Shown here in pieces: positions 1 through 5,030 of a stretch of DNA of 5,030 nucleotides. Positions within the stretch are counted from its first letter, which is position 1; every line of letters starts with the position of its first letter. This DNA comes from an uncultured Lachnospiraceae bacterium. Lineage in GTDB: Bacteria > Bacillota > Clostridia > Lachnospirales > Lachnospiraceae. The stretch lies in the NCBI GenBank assembly GCA_947651335.1, contig CANSYV010000142.1, forward strand, positions 1-5,030. The letters are read 5' to 3'. Position numbers and translations under genes: made by a program. The notes beneath the pieces were generated by a model. The model was given only the letters and a program-made list of their open reading frames with translations, had not been told where the DNA came from and searched no databases.

Positions 1-61
1 AACTTATTACAAGAATATGTAGCGTCGGTTTCTTGCGTGGATATATAGAAGTGGAGTATCC
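1..61. other. Leader upstream of the aminotransferase gene, no complete gene
   Basis: This AT-richer stretch has no complete reading frame. In the aminotransferase frame there is a TAG stop at 20-22, followed by open codons up to the ATG at 62. The bases at 2-22 could encode the last six residues and stop of an upstream gene (TYYKNM), but that is too short to assign. I see no convincing -35/-10 pair or terminator hairpin. The open codons at 44-61 read YRSGVS, which resembles the residues before the conserved DMSRGKP motif in relatives of the downstream enzyme. This stretch may therefore hold decayed or frameshifted coding sequence. Confidence 0.4.
53..56 (+). promoter_or_regulatory. Ribosome binding site of the aminotransferase gene
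   Basis: A GGAG sits five bases before the ATG at 62. This supports translation starting at 62, even though the protein is then shorter at its N-terminus than its relatives. No other ATG, GTG or TTG lies in frame between the stop at 20-22 and this ATG. Confidence 0.5.
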
Positions 62-1255
62 ATGGATATGTCCAGGGGAAAGCCGGGAGAAGACCAGCTG
101 GCATTATCTATGGGGATGCTGGACGTACTGGACAGCAGTTCTGATATGAAAAGCCAGGGAACAGATACCCGGAACTATGGGCAGATGGATGGACTGCCGG
201 AAATGAAAAAACTCCTGGCGGACATGGTAGAGACTGACCCTGAGAATGTGATTGTTTATGGCAATGCCAGCTTAAATATTATGTTTGACACAGTGTCCCG
301 CTCTATGACCCATGGCGTGATGGGAAGTACACCGTGGTGCAGATTGGACCGGGTAAAATTTCTTTGTCCAGTGCCGGGATATGACCGTCATTTCAGTATC
401 ACAGAATACTTTGGGATTGAGATGATTCCGGTGGAAATGACAGAAAACGGACCGGATATGGATATGGTGGAAAAACTGGTGGAAGGGGATGAGGCGGTAA
501 AAGGCATGTGGTGTGTGCCGAAGTATTCCAATCCCCAGGGATATACGTATTCGGAAGAAACAGTGAGAAGGCTGGCTGCCATGAAGCCCAAGGCGGCGGA
601 TTTCAGGATTTACTGGGATAATGCCTATGCCGTACACCATTTGTATGGGGAAAAGGAACGCCAGGACTGGCTGCCCGATATTCTGGCCCTTTGTAAGGAG
701 GCCGGCAATCCGGATATGGTCTATGAATTTGTTTCTACGTCTAAAGTTACTTTTCCCGGAGCGGGTGTCTGTATGGCCGCGTCTTCGGAGGCAAACCGGA
801 AGGAATTTCTCAGGCATCTGCAGATTCAGACCATTGGCCATGATAAGGTCAATCAGCTGCGCCATGTGCGTTTCCTGAAAGATATGGATGGTGTGCGGGA
901 GCACATGAAAAAGCAGGGGGAACTGACACTCACCAGATTTGAGGCTGTTTGGAAACTGCTGGAGAGTGAGCTGGGAGGACTGGGAATCGGCACCTGGACT
1001 TACCCCAGAGGCGGTTATTTTATATCTTTTGAGGCAATGGATGGATGTGCCAGGGCTATTGTGGCCAAGGCCAAAGAGGCCGGGCTCACACTGACTCCTG
1101 CCGGGTCATCCTTTCCATATAAAAAGGACCCCAAAGACAGCAACATCCGGATTGCGCCCACCTATCCTTCTGTAGAGGAGCTGCAGCTGGCAGGCCGGGT
1201 ATTTGTGCTCAGTGTCAAACTGGTAACCATAGACAAATTATTAGAGAACAAATGA
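62..1255 (+). CDS. Class I gamma aspartate aminotransferase (AspT-like, PLP-dependent)
   Basis: A cytosolic fold-type I PLP enzyme expected to move an amino group between L-aspartate and 2-oxoglutarate. The 397-residue protein closely follows Corynebacterium glutamicum AspT (Pfam Asp_aminotransf, formerly linked with MocR-type aminotransferases), as I recall that sequence. Shared blocks include DMSRGKP (2-8), RNYG (37-40), ASLNIMFD (69-76), CPVPGYDRHFSITE (102-115), SNPQG (156-160), WDNAYAVH (185-192), STSK (225-228), KVNQL (262-266), GGYFIS (317-322) and NIRIAP (361-366). Expected roles by family: K228 forms the Schiff base with PLP, D186 contacts the pyridine nitrogen, N157 and Y189 contact the cofactor, and R363 binds the substrate carboxylate. 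Relatives carry roughly 30 to 40 more residues before DMSRGKP. Here an in-frame stop at 20-22 prevents a longer start. The start at 62 is the first canonical one and has a GGAG. The family call is firm. The exact substrate is inferred, and an intact N-terminus is uncertain. Confidence 0.88.
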   Translation: MDMSRGKPGEDQLALSMGMLDVLDSSSDMKSQGTDTRNYGQMDGLPEMKKLLADMVETDPENVIVYGNASLNIMFDTVSRSMTHGVMGSTPWCRLDRVKFLCPVPGYDRHFSITEYFGIEMIPVEMTENGPDMDMVEKLVEGDEAVKGMWCVPKYSNPQGYTYSEETVRRLAAMKPKAADFRIYWDNAYAVHHLYGEKERQDWLPDILALCKEAGNPDMVYEFVSTSKVTFPGAGVCMAASSEANRKEFLRHLQIQTIGHDKVNQLRHVRFLKDMDGVREHMKKQGELTLTRFEAVWKLLESELGGLGIGTWTYPRGGYFISFEAMDGCARAIVAKAKEAGLTLTPAGSSFPYKKDPKDSNIRIAPTYPSVEELQLAGRVFVLSVKLVTIDKLLENK

Positions 1256-1256
1256 T

Positions 1257-1261
1257 GGGAG
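1257..1261 (+). promoter_or_regulatory. Ribosome binding site of the L,D-transpeptidase gene
   Basis: GGGAG lies nine bases before the ATG at 1271 and directly after the aminotransferase stop codon. It selects 1271 over the ATGs at 1252, 1255 and 1266, which open only very short frames. The 15-base gap suggests co-transcription and perhaps translational coupling. Confidence 0.6.
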
Positions 1262-1270
1262 TGATATGAT

Positions 1271-2641
1271 ATGGGAACAGGGAAGAAAATCGTGATTGGC
1301 ATGATTTCGTTTTTTGTGTTGGCGGCAGCGGGGATTTATGGATTGGGTGTTTACTTTTTCTCCGGTCACTTTCTTCCCAATTCATCCCTCAATGGCCGGG
1401 ATGTTTCCTATCAGTCAGCCGGGCAGGTCAGGCAGGAGTTCGCCCAGGGTGTTGCGGAGTATGTGCTGACTGTCAACGAGCTGGGCGGTGTTCATGAGAA
1501 GATAAAAGCCAGACAGATCGACCTGGAATATGTGGAAGACAGCAGTGTAGACGACCTGATTGGCAGCCAGAATTCCTGGGGATGGCTTTTATCTGTGAAC
1601 AAGCCGAAGACTTACACAGCTGAGACCATAACTGCTTATAGTGATAAAAAATTGAAAAAGGCAGTAAAAAAACTGGACTGTTTTCAAGACATGCAGAAGC
1701 CTGTGGACGCATATATTGATGAGACAGAGGATGGGTATAAGATTGTACCCGAAGTGCAGGGCAATCAGCTGGACCGGAAAAAAGTAGTATCTCAGGTGAG
1801 AAAGGCAGTGGAAAACGGGCGGAAAGTCTTAGATCTGGTGGAGAAAAAGTGTTACATACTGCCAGAGATTTACCAGGATGACAAAACCCTGGTGAAACAG
1901 GCTGAACAGCTGAATCAGCTGGCCCGGGCAAAGATTACATATGACTTTGAGGACCGCACGGAAGTGGTGGACCCGGAAATGATACGGAGCTGGCTTGCGC
2001 TGGACGAGGAGAACAACTACTATCTGGATGAGGCAAAAGTCAAAGAGTACGTTCATCAGCTGGCGGTAAAATATGATACTTATGGCAGTGAGCGGGACTT
2101 CAGGACTGCAGATGGCAGGAACATTAAAGTCAAAGGCGGAGATTATGGTTTTGTTCTCTACGAAGAGGAGGAGGTTAAGGCCCTGACAGCCAATATCAAT
2201 GCCGGAGAAACTGTGACCAGAGAGCCCCAATATCTGTACCGGGGTTATAACCGTGAGGAAAATGATATTGGAGACAGCTATGTGGAGGTGGACCTGACAC
2301 ATCAGCGCATGTGTTTCTACCTGAACGGCCAGCTTCTGGTGGACACGCCGGTGGTTACAGGAACGCCTGCGAAAAAACACGCCACACCCACAGGGGTATA
2401 CGGGCTGGACGCGAAGAAGTCTCCCTCTGTGCTCAAAGGCGAGGATTATGAGACACCGGTTACTTTCTGGATGCCGTTTAATAAGCATGTGGGGATTCAC
2501 GATGCAGTATGGCGGTCAGAGTTTGGCGGGGAAATCTATAAGACGGACGGTTCCCACGGCTGTGTAAACACACCTTATGACATGGCGGAGAAGATTTATA
2601 ACAATATTGAAGTTGGAATGCCTGTTATTGTTTATGAATAG
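1271..2641 (+). CDS. Membrane-anchored L,D-transpeptidase (YkuD domain, Ldtfm-like)
   Basis: It is expected to form 3->3 peptidoglycan cross-links outside the membrane, joining a donor tetrapeptide stem to the third residue of an acceptor stem. The 456-residue protein starts with a short basic stretch and one hydrophobic segment (about 7-30) with no clear cleavage site, which suggests an N-terminal anchor with the rest outside. An LNGRDVS motif (40-46) follows, typical of proteins with the PG_binding_4 (Pfam PF12229) domain. Two related segments (about 112-200 and 205-322) fit that domain and probably place the catalytic part. The YkuD domain spans about 336-455 and holds the full active site: H410 in GIHD and SHGCVN at 428-433, with C431 as the nucleophile. 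The spacing H410/S428/H429/C431 equals that of H421/S439/H440/C442 in E. faecium Ldtfm, and the length is also close (466 there). No essential residue is missing. Cross-linking is the family's main role; anchoring a protein to the wall is a less likely alternative. Confidence 0.92.
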   Translation: MGTGKKIVIGMISFFVLAAAGIYGLGVYFFSGHFLPNSSLNGRDVSYQSAGQVRQEFAQGVAEYVLTVNELGGVHEKIKARQIDLEYVEDSSVDDLIGSQNSWGWLLSVNKPKTYTAETITAYSDKKLKKAVKKLDCFQDMQKPVDAYIDETEDGYKIVPEVQGNQLDRKKVVSQVRKAVENGRKVLDLVEKKCYILPEIYQDDKTLVKQAEQLNQLARAKITYDFEDRTEVVDPEMIRSWLALDEENNYYLDEAKVKEYVHQLAVKYDTYGSERDFRTADGRNIKVKGGDYGFVLYEEEEVKALTANINAGETVTREPQYLYRGYNREENDIGDSYVEVDLTHQRMCFYLNGQLLVDTPVVTGTPAKKHATPTGVYGLDAKKSPSVLKGEDYETPVTFWMPFNKHVGIHDAVWRSEFGGEIYKTDGSHGCVNTPYDMAEKIYNNIEVGMPVIVYE

Positions 2642-2669
2642 AGCGTGAGAGGTTCGAACAGCGGGCATG

Positions 2670-2674
2670 GGAGG
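2670..2674 (+). promoter_or_regulatory. Ribosome binding site of ddl
   Basis: GGAGG, inside a longer GGGAGGG, lies eight bases before the ATG at 2683. It is strong and well placed, and confirms the start at MNIVVLAGGT. The preceding 28 bases after the transpeptidase stop show no terminator. Confidence 0.75.
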
Positions 2675-2682
2675 GACAGCAA

Positions 2683-3720
2683 ATGAATATAGTGGTTTTG
2701 GCGGGAGGCACCAGTTCAGAGCGTGCCGTATCGATTGTCACAGGAACGCAGGTGTGTGAAGCACTGCGGGAGAAAGGCCATCAGGCTATTCTCGCGGATG
2801 TGGCTGCAGGATGGGAAGGAGAGGATTGGGAAAATCCTTTTGCGGCAGATTATCAGCTTTCCAGTTCTGTTTCCTATATAGAAGGGTGGAACGATAAGAT
2901 CCAGGATATCTGCAGGAACAGGAGAGAATTTTTTGGACCACATATATTGGATATCTGCGAAAAGGCAGATATAGTTTTTCTGGCCCTTCACGGTTCCAAT
3001 GGGGAAGACGGCAAGATACAGGCAGCATTTGACCTTTTCGGAATCCGCTATACGGGGACAGGGTCACTGGGCAGCGCAATGGCTATGGACAAAGGGATTT
3101 CCAGACAGATCCTCCGCCAGGGGGGAGTACCTGTACCGGAAGGGGCTGTGTTTGACAAAAAGGGCGGTTCCCACAGTCTGGATGAACTGGGACTGGATTT
3201 CCCGGTAGTGGTAAAGCCCTGCTGCGGCGGCTCCAGTATCGGGGTATCCATTGCCTATGATCAGGGGGCATATGAAAAGGCCCTTTTGGATGCCTTTGCC
3301 TGGGAGGACCAGGTGGTGGTGGAAGAATATGTTTTGGGCAGGGAATTTTCTGTAGGTGTGGTTGACGGGGAAGCGCTGCCGGTGATTGAGATCGCTCCGC
3401 TGAAAGGCTTTTATGATTATAAGAATAAATACGAGCCCGGTTCTGCCGTGGAGACATGTCCGGCAGAGCTTCCTGAGGAGAAAGCGGCCGAGATGAGAGA
3501 GTATGCCAGACAGGGGCATAAGCTCTTGAAGCTGGATGCTTACAGCCGTCTGGATTTTATGATGCGGGAGGACGGGCGGATATACTGTCTGGAGGCAAAC
3601 ACACTGCCGGGTATGACACCCACCAGCCTGCTGCCTCAGGAGGCCGCGGCCACAGGGGTGGATTTTCCGGAACTGTGTGAGAAGCTCATAGAAGTTTCTA
3701 TGAAGAAATATGATGATTAA
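2683..3720 (+). CDS. ddl: D-alanine--D-alanine ligase
   Basis: A cytosolic ATP-grasp enzyme that joins two D-alanines using ATP, giving the dipeptide that MurF uses. The 345-residue protein has the family landmarks: GGTSSERAVS (8-17) with catalytic E13, HGSNGEDG (103-110), MDK (135-137), VKP (177-179) with ATP-binding K178, the GGSSIG loop (182-187), EEY (214-216), YDYKNKY (244-250), SRLDF (288-292) and LEANTLPGMTPTS (303-315). From residue 178 on, numbering runs 34 ahead of E. coli DdlB at every active-site residue I could place: S184/S150, E214/E180, Y250/Y216, R289/R255, D291/D257, E304/E270, N306/N272 and S315/S281. Y250 is the residue linked to D-Ala rather than D-lactate as second substrate, so an ordinary D-Ala-D-Ala product is expected. 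The extra length lies mainly at residues 42-88, between the first strand region and the HG motif. Its place just before murF fits the pathway order. Confidence 0.96.
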   Translation: MNIVVLAGGTSSERAVSIVTGTQVCEALREKGHQAILADVAAGWEGEDWENPFAADYQLSSSVSYIEGWNDKIQDICRNRREFFGPHILDICEKADIVFLALHGSNGEDGKIQAAFDLFGIRYTGTGSLGSAMAMDKGISRQILRQGGVPVPEGAVFDKKGGSHSLDELGLDFPVVVKPCCGGSSIGVSIAYDQGAYEKALLDAFAWEDQVVVEEYVLGREFSVGVVDGEALPVIEIAPLKGFYDYKNKYEPGSAVETCPAELPEEKAAEMREYARQGHKLLKLDAYSRLDFMMREDGRIYCLEANTLPGMTPTSLLPQEAAATGVDFPELCEKLIEVSMKKYDD

Positions 3721-3740
3721 AGCGTCAAAAGTCCGTGTAG

Positions 3741-3745
3741 GGAGG
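3741..3745 (+). promoter_or_regulatory. Ribosome binding site of murF
   Basis: GGAGG lies five bases before the ATG at 3751, within the 30-base gap after the ddl stop. It supports this start and a shared transcript with ddl. Confidence 0.7.
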
Positions 3746-3750
3746 CAGCT

Positions 3751-5030
3751 ATGAAAAATCTGACTTTGAATAACCTTGCAAGGGTCTGCAGGGGCAGGTA
3801 CTGCGGCGGCTGGGAGCAGGGAGAGCAGGAAGTTAAGAGTATTGTCACAGACAGCCGACAGACAGAGCCAGGGGCATTGTTTGTGGCCATACCAGGGGAA
3901 CGGGTGGACGGTCATGTGTTTATAGAAGATGTAATCGCAAAAGGCGCGCTGGCTGTTATATCAGAGAGGGATCTGGGACAGCGTCCGTTTCCGTACATAC
4001 AAGTGGAGTCTTCTCTGCAGGCAGTTAAGGACATGGCACAGTTTTATCTGGAACAGCTTCAGATTCCGGTGGTGGGAATTACCGGAAGTGTGGGGAAGAC
4101 CAGCACAAAAGAAGTGATCGCATCGGTATTGTCCCAGAAATTTTGTGTATTAAAGACAAAGGGGAATTTTAACAATGAACTGGGCCTTCCGCTGACAGTG
4201 TTTGGTCTGCGGCAGGAACATGAGATGGCAGTATTGGAGATGGGAATCAATCAGTTTGGCGAGATGACCAGGCTTGCAGAGATTGCCAGACCGGATACCT
4301 GTGTAATCACCAACATCGGACCCTGCCATCTGGAATATCTGGGTTCCAGAGACGGAGTGTTCCGGGCAAAGACAGAGGTTTTTCCCTATATCAAACCAGG
4401 GGGAAGAGCTGTCCTGAACGGGGATGACGACAAACTCTCAGCGGTGGAGCAGGTAAATGGGACCAGGCCGTTATTCTTTGGCATGAGTCCTTCGGCAGAT
4501 GTATGGGCAGATATGCTGGAGAATCATGGACTGGAGGGAATGCGCTGCCGGATTCATATAGGTGAGGACTCCTTTTCTGTGAGGATTCCCATTCCCGGAG
4601 AGCATATGGTTTACAATGCCCTGGCGGCAGCGGCTGTGGGAAAATGCTACGGTCTGAATGCGGATGAAATCCGGCGGGGGATTGAGAGCTTAGAACCTGT
4701 GGACGGCAGGCTTCGCATGGTGAAAACCGGGACTGCTGCTATTATTGATGATTGTTACAATGCCAACCCGGTTTCTATGAAAGCATCTCTGGAGGTGCTG
4801 AAGAATACACCGGGGAGAAAGACGGCCATTCTGGGAGATATGGGAGAACTGGGAAGCAATGAGGTGCAGATGCATCGGGAAGTGGGAGCCTGTGCAGGAA
4901 CCTGCGGTCTGGATCTATGTATCTGTGTAGGTGAGCTGTCCCGCCATATGGCAGAAGCGGCCAGGGAGACAAATCCTCACATGGAAGTGGTCCATCTAAA
5001 AGGGCTGGAGGAGCTGATGGAAATTCTGCC
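3751..5030 (+). CDS. murF: UDP-MurNAc-tripeptide--D-Ala-D-Ala ligase, 3' end cut by the window
   Basis: The last cytosolic Mur ligase. It uses ATP to attach the D-Ala-D-Ala made by Ddl to UDP-MurNAc-tripeptide, completing the pentapeptide precursor. The frame stays open from the ATG to the window edge, giving 426 full codons. MurF is usually about 450-460 residues, so only some 30 are missing. The N-terminal substrate domain includes TDSRQ (33-37) and GALFVAIPGE (41-50). The central ATPase domain has the P-loop TGSVGKTSTK (111-120, lysine K116), the KGNFNNELGLPLT block (137-149), LEMG (162-165), TNIG (187-190), H193, and the AKTE stretch (206-209), where K207 fits the carbamylated lysine of Mur ligases. 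NGDDD is at 223-227. The hinge to the C-terminal domain has PGEHMVYNALAA (282-293). The C-terminal domain has DDCYNANPVSM (333-343), diagnostic of MurF, and GDMGELG (362-368). Every motif expected up to the edge is present, and the gene appears functional. Confidence 0.96.
   Translation, partial: MKNLTLNNLARVCRGRYCGGWEQGEQEVKSIVTDSRQTEPGALFVAIPGERVDGHVFIEDVIAKGALAVISERDLGQRPFPYIQVESSLQAVKDMAQFYLEQLQIPVVGITGSVGKTSTKEVIASVLSQKFCVLKTKGNFNNELGLPLTVFGLRQEHEMAVLEMGINQFGEMTRLAEIARPDTCVITNIGPCHLEYLGSRDGVFRAKTEVFPYIKPGGRAVLNGDDDKLSAVEQVNGTRPLFFGMSPSADVWADMLENHGLEGMRCRIHIGEDSFSVRIPIPGEHMVYNALAAAAVGKCYGLNADEIRRGIESLEPVDGRLRMVKTGTAAIIDDCYNANPVSMKASLEVLKNTPGRKTAILGDMGELGSNEVQMHREVGACAGTCGLDLCICVGELSRHMAEAARETNPHMEVVHLKGLEELMEIL

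Noticed and set aside
272..904. A 210-codon open frame on the minus strand inside the aminotransferase gene
   Set aside because: It is antisense to the most conserved part of the aminotransferase and has no recognisable domain.
1252..1269. Five-codon frame (MMGVI) overlapping the aminotransferase stop and ending just before the transpeptidase start
   Set aside because: It could be imagined as a coupling mini-gene, but it begins without a proper ribosome binding site and such short frames arise easily by chance.
1829..2500. A 223-codon open frame on the minus strand inside the L,D-transpeptidase gene
   Set aside because: It lies wholly within a gene whose catalytic motifs are intact on the + strand. 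Its composition is not protein-like and it matches no family I know.
2651..2660. GGTTCGAACA between the transpeptidase and ddl, resembling a tRNA T-loop
   Set aside because: There is no acceptor stem, D-arm or anticodon arm around it. The flanks are a coding end and a ribosome binding site only 40 bases apart, too short for a tRNA.
2642..2682. Possible terminator or promoter in the 41-base gap before ddl
   Set aside because: I find no inverted repeat with a T-run and no -35/-10 pair; the gap is filled by the ribosome binding site region.
2904..2959. Repeated GGATATCTGC at 2904-2913 and 2950-2959 within ddl
   Set aside because: Two copies of a 10-base word encoding DIC in the same frame, with unrelated flanks. 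It is explained by codon use rather than a repeat element.
3064..3915. A 283-codon open frame on the minus strand across the end of ddl, the gap and the start of murF
   Set aside because: It is antisense to two strongly conserved genes, its product has no recognisable domain and is rich in H, P, C and R as expected from reversed codons, and I see no good ribosome binding site. It is a shadow of the real frames.

Overview
The window suggests a Firmicute of the Clostridia, probably Lachnospiraceae-like. The grounds are moderate G+C, strong GGAGG-type ribosome binding sites, tightly packed co-directional genes, and proteins that look like clostridial versions of their families. This placement is an inference from sequence style; no search was run.

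Layout, all on the + strand: (1) bases 1-61, a short leader with no complete gene; (2) 62-1255, a PLP-dependent aminotransferase of the Corynebacterium AspT type (class I gamma aspartate aminotransferase), with an N-terminus shorter than usual; (3) 1271-2641, a membrane-anchored L,D-transpeptidase with peptidoglycan-binding-like repeats and a YkuD catalytic domain, built like Enterococcus faecium Ldtfm; (4) 2683-3720, D-alanine--D-alanine ligase (ddl); (5) 3751-5030, murF, which runs off the right edge about 30 codons before its expected end. Gaps between genes are 15, 41 and 30 bases. None holds a visible terminator or promoter, so the four genes look like one transcription unit.

The last three genes share a theme. 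Ddl makes D-Ala-D-Ala. MurF adds it to UDP-MurNAc-tripeptide to complete the pentapeptide precursor. The L,D-transpeptidase works outside the membrane and forms 3->3 cross-links from tetrapeptide stems. The aminotransferase may supply aspartate, a precursor of diaminopimelate and lysine, but its link to the wall genes rests on position only.

I found no sign of a mobile element, CRISPR array, RNA gene, phage gene or unknown system. The window reads as ordinary chromosomal cell-wall metabolism. The main point for a second look is the 5' end of the aminotransferase gene, where coding similarity seems to continue upstream of the only usable start codon and then meets an in-frame stop.
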